Shown here in pieces: positions 24,703-36,818 of a DNA stretch of 64,000 nucleotides; positions within the stretch are counted from its first letter, which is position 1; each line of letters begins with the position of its first letter. The DNA comes from Cladochytrium replicatum. Taxonomy: Eukaryota > Chytridiomycota > Chytridiomycetes > Cladochytriales > Cladochytriaceae. The position numbers were made by a program, and so were the translations under genes. The stretch is from assembly GCA_025526935.1 (NCBI GenBank), contig JAHLKD010000004.1, positions 372,001-436,000 of the forward strand, written 5' to 3'. Below the pieces are notes generated by a model. It searched no databases and was not told where the DNA came from. It saw nothing but the letters and a program-made list of their open reading frames with translations.

Positions 24703-25939
24703 ATGAGTGAGAAGGACAGCGACGAGGTGACAAATCACAACTGAGAAGATATCGAGTGGGTCCGAATGCATTTACTTTAGGACATCGAGGTGGTTATCGC
24801 AACGCCTGCTGCACAGACTGAAGATGCTCTGAAGTTAACTCGTGCTCGGAAGTCTGCCAAATATACCAATATGAACGCCTTTTTAGAAAACCTGCAGTCA
24901 TTGCCATGGCAACAAATTCATCAGCAAAATCCAATGTAGTCAAAGCAGGTAAAAAAATTACAACGACAGCGGACATTCCTTTGCCTGATACATCATAAGA
25001 TACTGCACATTCCGGTGCTGCACCCGCAAAGCAAGGGGCGGTTGATTTGAATGCGGTTGGCCAGTACGAAGGAAAGGATATTTTTGATGTGGACTTGGAA
25101 TCGTTTGAAGACAAGCCGTGGAGGAAACCTGGCGCAGATATCACAGATTACTTCAACTTTGGGTTCAACGAGCAGACTTGGAGGGCGTATTGCATGAAGC
25201 AGAAGCAAATGCGTGAGGAGCTCAACATGCAGCGAAAGATCGGCGTGAGTGATTTTTCAAGGTTTCAGGTGCAAACAGAATCGGTTGATACGTGTTAATT
25301 TAAGGTGTATGAGTCGATTGATCCTCCGATGGATCGTAACATGATGATGTCTCAGCGGCATGAGGATCAAGGAATGAAGTATGTCCGATACCCGATTCAG
25401 CACGACAATCGAATGATGCCACGAAAAATGCACGGTGGTATGTCTTGTTCTGAAATTCACCCTTTCATTCTCTATACCAATGGTTTCTCTCTTCTGTATT
25501 GCTCATCATCGATAGCAAAACGTGGGCGTGATAACGATGACTCTGTAATTGATGTCACTCAGGACGTCCAAATCGAGAACAGGAATGAGTAAGTTGCCGA
25601 GGTAGAATGGTAACTGCTGTCATTAATTTTGGGTTCCGTAGTATGGGAGGCATGAATGAACCGTACATGATGCACGATCCAAATGCGTCCCGGCCGCCAA
25701 TGGGTATAGCGGTGAAAGCATTTGAATCAGTTCTGACCATTTTGATTTAGGCTACCGTCATGCACAGGTGGTTAATATGTTCTTTATATTGTTTGTTTAT
25801 GCTAAAATTGATCAAGTTCGGTCCACCTGAGCACATGAACCCCAATATGCCAATGTGGGATGATCGCGCTCGAGGGCTGAACCGATTTTACGGCGTTCAA
25901 CCACCACCTCGGGGCGATTATGACGATGGTTGGAGATAG
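24703..25939 (+). CDS. FIP1: Fip1-like pre-mRNA 3'-end processing factor
   Basis: A subunit of the cleavage and polyadenylation factor that tethers poly(A) polymerase in the nucleus. Short acidic exon 1 (MSEKDSDEV) is spliced to an acidic segment ([12 protein letters not shown]). The diagnostic Fip1 motif follows near 25115-25190: [19 protein letters not shown], then [18 protein letters not shown]. Later exons are Met/Pro/Arg-rich and end in RGDYDDGW with the stop at 25939. The lengths and splice sites of the middle exons (24780-25030 and 25430-25870) are approximate. Converges with Snu66; the stops are 166 bp apart. Confidence 0.92.
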
Positions 25940-26105
25940 GAGAGATCCTGAAACATCGGAAATCTCGCTGCATCGATGCGTGAATTACTGTTCAACTATT
26001 CATGTTTGAAGCAAGTAAAAATTGGTCCGCAGAGGCTCTCAATTTCTTGTATTTTGACTTAGGAACTCTTTAAATATCATGTACAGAACTCCCCATAAAT
26101 CCAGA

Positions 26106-28887
26106 CTATTCGCCATCAAACGCTGCAGCAGCTTTGCGCTTACTTCCCCCCTTCGCGGTCCCTTTCTTCGTTCCTGCCTTTTTGGTTGAAGCACGAGATG
26201 GTCCAGGGCGGACATCTGCCAATGATACCTCTGCAGGGAGAACACTAAACCAGCAAAAATAGTCAATATAATTCTCTTTAAGTTCTTTCCTAAGCTTACG
26301 ATCGATTCCCTTTTGTAAGGATAACTGTAAAACGTCAAGATGGTCGCACTTAGAGAGATACTTCGATGTTTCTTCAGTGGAGTAGCTTACCATGCGCTGT
26401 GCCTGCTTGTTCAGTCCGTCCAGATAGCGCGACGGCAGTTCCTAAAGGTGTGTCAGCACTGCTCATCTGGCTGAGCTTCATTTCCTCCGCAATCTTCCGT
26501 AGCTGCTTTTCGCGCTTCATCTTCCCAGGTGTTTTCCCATGGAACCTGTGCGACAACTGCTTGAAGGCCTAAAACGTGCAAACATTAAGTGTCTAATGTG
26601 CATTGTCATTCTACAGTCCATAAACTCACCTCCTTGGGACCCAACGCACGCCCAAACTCATCGTGATATTCAAGCTGAATATCCGGAGCGTAGTTCTTGA
26701 ACCTTTCCTCGACTTCCCTCATCCTCTCCCTCTCCTCCATGTCCTCACGATACTTTTGCCTGTCCCGTTCCCGCTCCAGCTCCCATTCTCTCTCCCTACC
26801 CTTCTGCTTGCTCCCGCCAGCACCGCCGGCTTTCCGCTCCGCCTCTTTCAGCTTTTGCTTTGCCAGCTCCTTCTCAAGCTCACGCTTCTTCTGCTCCAAA
26901 AGCCACTGAGACTTTTCTCGCTGCCGCCTCTCCTTCTCAATGACATCGCTCGAGGTTTTATGGACGAATCCTTTCTGCAATAATAAGGCGACGGTCGCGC
27001 CCAACCCTTTTGCTACCAATGGCTCGTCCTCCAGAGGGCCCCGTTCCACGTTCTAGAGAAAGTGGAAGTTACACCAACCAATTAATCAGCTTGTGTTTAC
27101 AAACGTACTCCGTCTTCGTCTTCTTCGTCGTCATCGTCATCAACTTCTCCGTCTTCTTGAGCTTCAGCTGCCCAGCCTCCTCGCTCTCTCAGTCGCTCCC
27201 TTTCCTTCTTTGCTTCAATCGCTGCATCGTCTTTCTCCGCTTTCGAGCTTTCCACCGGTGGTTGGTCGACTTCCATGGGCTGCAGCTGGTCTGGGGCTGG
27301 CGCTTTCTCCGTTACAGGAGCCACAGCGGCAGGAGCCGGCCGGCGTTGTCCCTGGAGGACAGGAACGGTTGAAAGAGCACGAATGAACTCAGCAGTGGCA
27401 GAGAACTCCATCCCTTTGCCGTTGTCGTCGACAGAGGTTTCGTTTGCAAGATCTTTTGCTTCTAGTTAACAGAGAAGAGTTCAGCAATCGATATTCACCA
27501 GAATCTTATGCATATACTCACCAGTAAGCAGCTCCTCGACAGTTTTGGACTTGGTAGCTTTATTGACTGCCATTCTCCTCTGCCGCCCCAATGCTGCCTG
27601 AAGGTCTTCATCATCGACAAAGTTTACGTCGTCGACTTTCTTTCCGGCGTTACTGTTTCGGTACTCTGCACCTCCTTCCGTATCGACATCCATCGCAGAC
27701 TCATTTTCTTCTTTCCCCTCTTCGTCAAAGTCGATCTCATGTACACGCGTTGTTTTCGCCGACGTCCGTGGCTTCCTCTTCTTCTTTTTCATTTTCACTG
27801 CTTCCGGAATAACAAGCTCAATCTTCTCGTCTGTCACAAATTCCATCGACACCGCAAACCCCTTCCGTTCGTTTTCCAACGATTCCATCACAACCCCTTG
27901 CGATCTCAACGCCTCTGCCACTCGCGCGCGCTTCTCGGCAGGATTCTCAATGTGAACCCCACCGAACTCGTTCAGCTCGAACACATCCTTCTTACGACCG
28001 AGAATCTCCTCGTCGTACTGAGTCAGCACACCTTTTGACTGACCGTAGCCAATGTTTGGGTTATTGAACTCGTCGTCATCGTAGCCAACGTAACCAGGTT
28101 TCTTTGTTTTGTTTTCAAGGTTCTTGGCGAGCGCCTCCTTTTCTGCAAGGGCGATACTGACCAATTCGTCGCCTTGTTCTGTTTAATCGGGGGAATATGG
28201 TTTGGGAATGAGCTAGGTCATAATTTGAGTACAAGGGGGCAATCATCCCCAGCACTTGATTTTTATCACGTTTCACGTACCTTCGTTTTCTTCAATTGTG
28301 CTGTCCTTAAGAACTAGTACCGTTTCCCCAGCATCTTGGATATCCGATACTTTGTGGGCTACTCGTAAGCCTTTCAAGTTGGCTGTTGAAAAACTTGAGT
28401 GAGTATGTACGCTTTGTTTGTATTTTTTGGGGGGTTTCGAATTACCAGCATCGTAGACGATCCCGTTGTCCATGCTTTCCAGCTCCTTGGCTTTCTTTTC
28501 AGCGAGCGCTTTCTGGCGTTGCCGCTCCCGTTCACGTTGCTTTTGAATCCAGGCCATTGGGTCATCTCCTTCATCGTCGCTTGCCTCCCCAAGTGTTTTG
28601 CCGGTGAGCTTTTTGTTCAGCTTCCGTTTGTTCTGCGCTCTAAAAGAAAAGGCAATTTGTGAGTATAAGAGCTTTTGATGAATGTGCCCTCTTTACTTTT
28701 CGATCTTTTGTTTCAGAGCGTCCACTTCGGCCTTGTGTTTCTGCTCGTTCTTGTGGTCCTCAAAGTTCTTCTCTGCCTCTACGACCTTCTCGTCCTTCCC
28801 TATTTTCAGTGGTTTTAGTCCCAGCTGTGCACGCAGCTTGTTAGTCTCCTCTATGGACAGTGCGATTTCTTGCTCGTCGTCGGCCAT
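26106..28887 (-). CDS. SNU66: Snu66/SART1 family U4/U6.U5 tri-snRNP protein
   Basis: A tri-snRNP component needed for spliceosome activation. The N-terminus has the family motif SIEETNKLRAQLGLKPLKI (28887 onward), then Lys/Glu-rich coiled coil and the GMDHVIDDFE-type region in small exons. The block YDDDEFNNPNIGYGQSKGVL lies near 28080. The central section is acidic. The C-terminal signature follows: DEPLVAKGLGATVALLLQKG near 27030, then KEAFKQLSHRFHGKTPGKMK joined across an intron near 26570, and SSADTPLGTA. The last exon (acceptor CTCCCTGCAG, near 26230) encodes a basic tail to the stop at 26106; this acceptor keeps phase and the nearer TTTAG does not. Two TCACGTG-type boxes lie just upstream. 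Confidence 0.94.
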
Positions 28888-28891
28888 AGCG

Positions 28892-28906
28892 TCACGTGAC
28901 CACGTG
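28892..28906. promoter_or_regulatory. Tandem CACGTG boxes upstream of Snu66
   Basis: TCACGTGA at 28892-28899 is followed by CACGTG at 28901-28906; the first ends 4 bp from the Snu66 ATG (28887 on the minus strand). Confidence 0.6.
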
Positions 28907-29035
28907 ATGTTGAGGGGTATCTGGTCAAGTAATCTGTGCAGAAGAATGAAAGGTATTATTTATCGTTTTTACGTTGCCAGCCGGAAAGTGGGACATGTTC
29001 CTCTCTTTTCTTTCAGTAATGCGCCAATCTCCTGC

Positions 29036-30020
29036 TTAATCTGAAGCGGCCGCCATCGGCAATGCCTTACTGAAACGCTTGATAATGACGGAAGACCAAG
29101 GACGATTAATCCTCTTCAACAAGCTCCAAGAGTCTGTATCAAATTCGTTCCAGTCCAGATTGAGTAGCAAAAGGCGATGTGCTTGTGATACCCCCTGCAA
29201 GCCCACCAACAAACGAGCGAGTTTCCCGCAGTTCCTCCGCAAAGTCTTCTCAAAGAAAGAATACACTAAGCCAGATCGCCCGAATTCCTCCAATGCAGAA
29301 TCATCCCAGATTGGCCTATCCACTGAGACTTCCTGGACGGAAAGGCTGGCTGCCACCGCACTCGCGACTTCATGAGCCGCAGAGAGTGTCGGGACGAGCA
29401 GCCATAAATGCCGCAGTCTCGTCCATGATCCGATGAACTGGGAAAAGCTCGTCAAAGCAGGTGCGCTGACTCTCTGCAGCGCAAGCCGTTCCAGAGTCTG
29501 CAGTGCTCTTTCGTGACTCAACGCTTCAGCAAGATCATCAGACTCCCCGTCGATCAACATTAACCCCTGTATCTTCATCGCGGTAATCTCTGCGCTCGGG
29601 TTGTGTTCGCAAGTTCAGTGATCAAGTGCTTGATCCTCGCACCGTTCTGCGTCTCCGCCCCCGCGTCCTCGAAGCCTCAGCACGTTTGCGCTAAACTTGC
29701 GCGGCTGGTACGCGTATGCGGCCGAGATCAGGTTTCCGTTATCGGCTTCCGCGAAGATGGTGAGGAGCGAGCGGGCGGACTCGACGACGCGGTTGGCCAT
29801 TTCTGGGTCGCGTTAGGCGATACCGCGGATGCTTTTGATGCGGCCATCCTCAGCGATGTTGACGGTTTGAGGTGCGGACGATGGGGCATTTGAATATGAC
29901 TTCGCCGCCTCCGTAAGGGTATGCCCCCTGCTTGGTGGTTTGGAGTTCGAGGCCGGAATCGATACCAAAGCGCTTGAGTTGGGGTGGTACGACTGGATGG
30001 TGGTCGGGGATGTCCATATC
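29036..30020 (-). pseudogene. Leucine-rich-repeat-like gene, frames interrupted
   Basis: The frame 29578-29036 is leucine-rich with repeating Leu spacing (LQTLERLALQRVSAPALTSF, TRLRHLWLLVP), like an F-box/LRR protein. Upstream, a possible start at about 30020 (MDIPDHHPVVPPQLKRFGID) and a separate frame near 29800-29615 (ANRVVESARSLLTIFAEAD) appear to belong to the same gene. The frames between them are closed by stops, and no splice pair clearly joins them. Either a multi-exon gene I could not resolve or a decaying copy. No F-box was seen. Confidence 0.4.
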
Positions 30021-30113
30021 TGTGTCATTATTCTATTGATGTGGATGTGTGAGCATTGTGTGCACCAGCCTGCAGAGGTCCCGTGAAAAGTAAAATTTAG
30101 CTTGCATTTGGAA

Positions 30114-30970
30114 ATGAGTGGAGATCACTCTCAACCGGGGGTTGTGGGTGAATGCTGTGTGTCGGGCTATCTGGAGACGGGAGAGCCAAAAGGAACAGAA
30201 ATCACTCTCGCGGGTTTGCCAACATACCTCGCCAGAGCCAGAACAGAACCATCCAAGCTTGCCATCCTCTTCCTAACCGATATCTTTGGCTTCCGCTTCA
30301 TCAACGCACGGCTCGTCGCGGACCACTACGCCGAGCACGGCTTCGACGTGTACATCCCCGACTTACACGACGGCCAATCTATCGATGTTGCACAGATGAA
30401 ACCATTGCCACCACAGAATGTGGATGGCGATTCAAAGTCTGCACCTGTAACCACCCTTATGGAATGGAGGGCCAAACATGGGATTGCTCAAACGCTGCCG
30501 AAACTTGAGGCCGTGATTGCAGAGCTGCGGTCTTCGAAGCATGGAATCGAGAAACTCGCCTCGATGGGATTTTGCTGGGGAGGTGGATATTCGGCGATGG
30601 TTGCGTCGCGGGATGTGGATGTTGCGATGATTGCTCATCCCTCGCCCATTTCAAACGAAGTATTGGGTCAGATAAAGGTGCCCACCATTTGGAATCTAGC
30701 TGAAGGAGGTAAAGCGCGGTGCACACATTGAACAATTTTGCTTATCCAACTTATCGACTTTTATCTACTTTAGATCAAGCATTTCCTAAAGAAAGCGAGG
30801 AAGCGGTTCAAAGAATCCTCACTGAGAAAAGCATTCGTTTTGAAATGACCATCTACAAAGACGTCAGGCACGGCTTTCTCATTCGCGGTGATCCCACGAG
30901 TAAAGACTACATTGAAGCCAAGAAGGACGCCCATGCGAAAACAGTTGCATTCTTCAAGTCTGTTCTCTAA
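30114..30970 (+). CDS. Dienelactone hydrolase family protein
   Basis: A cytosolic alpha/beta hydrolase. Two exons (30114-30708 and 30774-30970) give 263 residues, the normal length. The nucleophile Cys sits in GFCWGGG (about residue 160). The Asp is in EGDQAFP, completed across the splice junction, and the His in DVRHGF. The N-terminal CVSGYLETGEPKGTE and TDIFGFRFINARLVADHYAEH are family features. Fungal members of this family accept esters and lactones of unknown physiological role. ATG 30114 is preferred over an upstream non-ATG codon in frame. Confidence 0.94.
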
Positions 30971-31254
30971 TTTGGTGCATTGGGGATGTTCTATTCGGTT
31001 GTTTTTGGTACTTTTGATCACTCAATTCTGCGGGTTATGCAGTTTCTATATCTATCTAGAGAGTCGACTTCGACATCCACTGATTTTTGTTTGTGAAATT
31101 TGTACGTAACGAAGTTCTCTCCATCACGTCTATCGGGTGGGTGGCTGGTCGTGGTCTTAGACGACACTAAGACCATGGCCACACCGTATCAGACTCTCGG
31201 TTCCGCTACTCTTATTGGGCGATCCAGTCGCAGTCTCAGCTGCCGGCTGAAGAA

Positions 31255-31856
31255 GTGACCGTGCTCACCCGCTCTCAGAGAAAAGAGGCATGGTGGACTG
31301 GCCTCACCTCCGGTTGTGTAGCTGGTTGTTGTCTCGGCCCAGTTGGCGCATTCATGCTCATCTGCTGTGAGCGCAGTCTCGGAATTTGTGGTCGCAAGTA
31401 CGCTTACACCTCCGGAAAAGGTTTGTTTGAACCCGTGTCAACTCTTACCAACAATTGTGAATAACAACCAATCCAAACAATACAGCTGGAACCTACCTCG
31501 GTCTCTTCCTATCCCACATCATCATGGCTGTCATCTTCACGCTAGCAAATTTGCTGATAGTTGGCCCTGCGCGCCAGATCTGCGTCAGGTCCAGCCCGTC
31601 ACCGGGAGACATGCACACCAGCGAGGAATTGGTAGCCATTGCGTTCTGCGAGCAGCTTCATCGCACCACTGTGACCGTTCTTGGACTGCTTTCGGGATTG
31701 TACCTGCTCATGTCTGTTGTGTTCGCTTCTGGAGGAGTCATTCTACAAAGAAAAATTCGGGAGCAAGGGGATGTGGTGATTGCTGAGACCCAGCCGCTGC
31801 TTTGGAATCAGGCCGGTGCAAAGAGCAGCATGCTTGGCAAGGAGAGCTCAACTTAG
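31255..31856 (+). CDS. Small multi-span membrane protein, unknown family
   Basis: Two exons (to 31420, then 31486-31856) encode about 180 residues with three hydrophobic spans: TSGCVAGCCLGPVGAFMLI, LFLSHIIMAVIFTLANLLIV, and VTVLGLLSGLYLLMSVVFAS. The cytosolic tail contains ETQPLL, a match to the acidic dileucine sorting motif. The frame runs open from a stop near 31165 but has no ATG in frame. ATG 31175 is in a different frame, so the start involves an unrecognised intron or a frameshift. I do not recognise the family. Endolysosomal location is an inference from the dileucine motif only. Confidence 0.6.
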
Positions 31857-33050
31857 CCCACTAAGTATTGAAGCTATATTGTCGATTGCATTTGTACATT
31901 CACCAACTCCTATCCCTTTCTTCCTGAAGCTATTTTTACGTTTTTCTTCCGTCAGAATATATTTCTTGGTCTGCTCCCATCTGGAACATTCATTGTTGAA
32001 ACAGACCTCATAGCTTTTGAAGAAATCCTGATAAAGACAGGACTGATCATATTTACTGCATTCAGATAGCGAAAACAAAGATGGATTGCCATAACGTATC
32101 CTCTGCTTAATGATATCAACCAGTGTCCATTTGCAACAAATCTTGCACACAATATTGTTGCTACTTTCCGCCCCATCCCACCAGTGCTTTCGGCAAAAAG
32201 AGAATTCGAATGCTAGGGGAACAAGAAGTGACAATATTCCAATTCTGTATCAGCCAAAGCTCATGATCGCTGCAGGTTCGTCACTAATTGCAGATTGGAG
32301 TCATAACTATACGGAACGAGGTGATTGATGTGATCGATGTCAATCTGTTGCGACTTACTACTCTTTCCACATACCAAGGAATCGTGAGTTCCGTGCTGGA
32401 CGCACCGTCCCGACGCAATATTTGCTTGAACGAGTCCAAAAACAGCAACGCAAGTACTAGGTGGAATCCAGCCCTACCTATGACCTACATAGGACGTTTC
32501 CAGGTTAAAAAACCCCGTGATGTAGGTAGAGACAAAATGCCGCAAATAACCCAGAGTGGTAGTATCATCAACAACTACGCCATGAGGAACAAAGCATTCG
32601 GAGATCACCATTGACCTTACATGGGTGTCATTTCGTACCTAAGTTCATCATAGGTATCGTGCGTTGTTCTTTTCTGAGCCATGTAGAGAAACTGATGACT
32701 AGCTACAAGCACTGACTGCATACCCTGAAGGTCTTTCTTCGAGCCATTCAAAACGTGGAGATCGCCTTTGAAAGTAAAGGAAGTGTCAATGAACTTAACA
32801 GCCACTGCAAATTCAGATGATAGATACCTGGGATCAGCGATATTTGTGTCCGGACGTATATCTTGATATTTGACGTTGGCGAAGCTGCAGCGATCTGAAT
32901 CTACCGAGGTAGCGCTTCCTCGACACACAAAAGGTATCTCTCCCAATTCCAGAACTTGTATCTTGAGCTAGCAGTCGACAGCTCGCTTACTTCTATCAAC
33001 TTTAGCGCAAGGAGCGGCTCCGCACTTGCACATTTCCGCCGCTGTTAGCA
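31848..33050 (-). other. Probable multi-exon hypothetical gene
   Basis: Minus-strand frames 32946-32617 (SVDSDRCSFANVKYQDIRPD, AVAVKFIDTSFTFKGDLHVL) and 32234-31848 (Cys-rich: CRKHWWDGAESSNNIVCKIC) look protein-like. A possible start MLTAAEMCKCGAAP lies near 33050. Intervening exons near 32300-32560 could not be fixed. A soluble beta-rich segment followed by a Cys-rich segment is all that can be said. Confidence 0.35.
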
Positions 33051-33231
33051 TTTGAGTTCCCCCAAACTAGATTACCAAATCTGGAAATGAACATTCAGAA
33101 AATAGAGCTGTTTGTTAGTTCATGAGAAAATTGAAGCTGGCCATCAATCCAAAAAGTCCATTTGGATTTGCATGTAGTTGCAGTGTCTATTACGTTGTGC
33201 CCGACAAAAGATTATGCCATCAAAATTGGAA

Positions 33232-34232
33232 TCAGACAACAACCGACTTTGGAGGAGACGATGATGGCGGGCCCAAACCGTTCTGGCCTGCTATCGCATC
33301 CCGTTGACTCACCCAACTCATATAAACATTCCACGCGACACCAAGAACATTCATAAACAAAATCCTGGGTACCCCGGGTTTCATATATTTGAAATTGAGC
33401 ACGTTAACGAAAGGCCAGATCATCCATGAGGACGTATAGAGCTCTACAAAGCGACTCTGTACCCTTTCGACGGGATTCGCTCCTTCAAAGTAGCCAGTGT
33501 AGGCGAGAAAGGTGGCTAGATATGGCGGGCTGAAGAACGTTTGGGATGAGATCGCCTTGATCACCACCGATCGCACTGAGGCTGAAGTGCCGACGACTCT
33601 ATCGATTATTCGGAAAGCGTAGTAGTAATATGGCCCGTTGATTGTTGTACCGAAAAGTGCTGTGGGTACAAAGAGTCAGAAAAGAGCCGTCAACAGAGAG
33701 AAAGGGGATTCATCTGAAATCGATAACGAAGCGCTCATTTCGCCCAAAGAAAGCGAATGAATTTGGTACGTTTGCACATACCAAGGCGAAGTGTTCTGTA
33801 TGGATCCCACGGACGGATCCCACCATCGACTTGGTTCAACTGCTCAGGCTGTTTTAGAACCTGTTGATTTGCTCCCGGTGTTGTGGCACTATTTGGTTCA
33901 TGCGATTGTGAGGATTGTGAGGATTGTGAAAGAGATACCGATGCTCCTGGAGGTGGAGTGACGGAACTGAATGCATTCGAGGATAGTGATCTCTTGCTTT
34001 CGGACAGGGAGTTTGATGGCGGTGGAGGGGAGTTTGGAGCCTCGAATGTTGCGGATGATTTCGATGTCTTTGGCACTTGTGCTCCTGTTCCGTTATCGTG
34101 ATCTTTTGCTGATTCTGGTTTCCGTGTGGTAAAAAACGATCTCCTTTCTACTGCGAACTGAGATATAGTGTCACCGATCGTCCAAAATGTTCCGGATGAT
34201 ATTCCCGCAGCAATTGCACCCCTTATTGTCAT
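33232..34232 (-). CDS. Mpv17/PMP22 family membrane protein with internal insert
   Basis: A mitochondrial or peroxisomal inner-membrane protein of the Sym1/PXMP2 family. Two exons (34232-33782, 33659-33232) give 292 residues. Helix 1 (GAIAAGISSGTFWTIGDTIS) is followed by about 90 Ser/Pro-rich residues that ordinary members of 180-200 residues lack. The core then follows (WDPYRTLRLALFGTTINGP, the DPxRxxR...GP motif, with YYYYAFRIIDRVVG). The C-terminal signature is intact (SWMIWPFVNVLNFKYMKPGV, VLGVAWNVYMSW). ATG 34232 is the first in frame after a stop. Confidence 0.92.
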
Positions 34233-34611
34233 CTTGCGGCTTCCCACAGACGGAATCGGTCAATCTAAAGGCGAAGACTCCCAACGTCTGTCAGTCTCAA
34301 TACTTCTGCGCCACTGCCACATCCGGAACACCACAACATTCAAAAAAACTTTTTGAAACGAAAAAAACAGGAGCACGTGCATGTCCAACCTGAGTGGTCA
34401 GGAAATGGATAAAGGAAAAGGAAAAAGTCAACATTAGGATAAAGAGAACAGAAATTAAAATGAAAGCCATAAAGCCATGCTTCCAGCAAAGCAAATATGA
34501 AGCCAAAAAAAGGAGAATACATATTGAAAATAATGTCTAAAAATAAAAGAAATATCTATATAAAGAAAAAATATATGACGTCTTCATTGTCCATCACCAA
34601 TGATGATCTTA

Positions 34612-36423
34612 TCATGCGTAGTTTTCCCAACAGTACGCAACTGCCAACAGTGGCGGGCCCTAATGTAACAAAATGTAAGCAATCTCAATCGCCGAGGGGA
34701 AGCTATAGCAACATACCAAGAACATTCCGAACCAGAAAATAATGTTGCCGATAAGCTTTTGCTTTCTAACAGCCGGAATGCGGGCCATGTAGATCAAAGG
34801 AAGTTGGAACATTTGCATTCCAAAGAGATAAAGCCGAACTCGCTTGCCCACCACTGCCATCACAGCTTCGTGCATGAGTGACGATAGGAAGAAAGTCACG
34901 AGAGTCGCATTCGTCTTGGACATGCGGAGGGAGTGCAAGGACTCAAGGTATACGTGGCGCAACAAGAACTCGTGAACCTGCCAATTCCTGAGTCGTGAGA
35001 ATTCATCCGGCTTTCAACACTCATGAACGTACGGGTTTGTTCCACTTTCGTGCAAACTCATCAAAGCTGGTCGAGTTCCACCAGTTGTCATAGAATTCGC
35101 GATCAGCGAATCTTGTGATTTCGGCAAACCCATTGCAAATGCACTTTAGGTTTTGAAGGAATGAAGTCAAATTCACAACTGGAGATCAACCTCTGAGCCA
35201 AATTACCTCGAAAATAATGTAGAATACGAGCAGGTAGCACATCATGAATGGGATCAACAACTGGACGAGAGTATCCACGTAGTTCATCGACTTCATGTCA
35301 TCAAGAACGGGCAGGATGTAGTGTCTGACTGTCAGGTAAACCAGTGAGAAGGTTCCCAAAGTAGCGAAAATCTTGGACACAAGATAGAGTGGTCTGAAAC
35401 TGAATATATGTGTTAGCACAAAGCAATCATGTGTGCGCAAACTGCACTTTACGTTTTCGTGCGGGGATATTCTAAATCATAGACAAGAGCCGGGACTAAC
35501 ATGTAGTCAATAAAATTGACCACAGTTACATTGTTCGGAAAGCTGACAGTTGGTCTGTGGAGTTCAGAGTTAAGAGCATCGATTTCCTCGTCAAGCTTGC
35601 GTAGTTCAGACTCCTCAGGAGTAGGTTATGTACTGTAGCGTCATCTTCACCCGATTCGTCGGTAGTGGACACGGAAGCATCTGTTGTAGTGTCATCACGC
35701 TTCTTGTGCGCTCCGGACAATTCCTTGAACTTCTTCTCAAGACTTGCAAGGAGCTCTTGTTTCAATAGGAATTCACGGTTGGTTGCTATGTAGGAGTGCT
35801 GCTTCATGAGCATGCTGATGGAATGCATCACAAAGAATCCAGATTGTACCTGCAGAAGCGTTAATAATTATAAGAGATTTGAAGGCAGGCGGCTAAATAC
35901 TAACCCATGGCCAGTCACGGTGGAAGACCCAGTAGACGCAAGTTGCGAACCAAGAGGCTTGCCAAACATTTTGCACGATCAAGATTGCACTTTTAGGAAT
36001 CCACCCGGCAATGTATAACTTTGTGATGACGACTGATATCCCGCAACTGAGGACCAAAACAGCGTCAGATACCGCAAGACCCCATCCATCGAGTGAAATG
36101 TGGTTCAGAAAGTTAAGGCGCAAGGGAATTCCTTCTCGACGCCAATTGGTGTACATGGTGTACATAACATAAACAGCCATGCCCATCCAGAATAGAGTGA
36201 GGAAGCCACGGAAAGGGTTCTGCTCACGTTCGAGGGCTTCGAGGTCCAACGTGGAAGAGCGGGCCGTGAAGGCATTTCCCTTGATCACTTTTTTACGCTC
36301 GTAAGGGTTCAAGTGGATGTGGTGCTGGGTAGGATCGATCTTTGATCCTTTCGATAGAGCTGGGTTCTTAGAACCCAAGGACTTCTGAGAGGTCGACATT
36401 GTGTTGTCTTGATGTTCTGCCAT
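34612..36423 (-). CDS. ARE2: Sterol O-acyltransferase (ARE/SOAT type MBOAT)
   Basis: Esterifies sterols with fatty acyl-CoA in the ER membrane for storage in lipid droplets. A polar N-terminus is followed by many membrane spans (FRGFLTLFWMGMAVYVMYTM onward). The block LVPALVYDLEYPRTKTFRP precedes the FYxDWWN motif. In this copy it reads REFYDNWWNSTSFDEFARKW, with Asn where Asp is usual. The catalytic-His region FFLSSLMHEAVMAV and LIGNIIFWFGMFLGPPLLAV follow, and the stop is at 34612. These blocks match ARE2 more closely than DGAT1. Near 35625 the reading frame changes (GEDDATVHN to PTPEESELRKLDEE); a 38-nt intron or a frameshift is required. Confidence 0.9.
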
Positions 36424-36818
36424 TCGGAAAGGATGAGGAGTTTGTGTTCCCTTTACTCAGCCATTCTGATTTGTTTGGTGGGAAAATTTTCAAAGGGACA
36501 GTTAAATGGCACGTCCTTAGTTCGTTTTAGTATTCAAAAAGAGCAGATCCAACATTGTCTCTACTGCAAGCATCCAAAAAAACACATAGGACATGAGTTC
36601 TGTGCAGAAAGAAGACGAGAAAACAATAAGAGGCGATCGTCAAGTTGGGAATACCAGCTGGGGGAAAAAAATTCAGACAAAGATGCCAGTCGAGAGGAAA
36701 CCTCAACCATTTTACGGTTACAGCTTTTTTTTCTTTTGCTCCTCCCAATGCCGGCGCTCCCTCTGCTGCTCCCCCCCCACGAGCGTTGGGCTGCTCACCT
36801 GTTGCGTGAACCGCTATC
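36424..36818. other. Sterol acyltransferase upstream region
   Basis: Promoter and 5' UTR of the acyltransferase; open frames on either strand show no family. The right part may already belong to the copia-C remnant. Confidence 0.35.
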
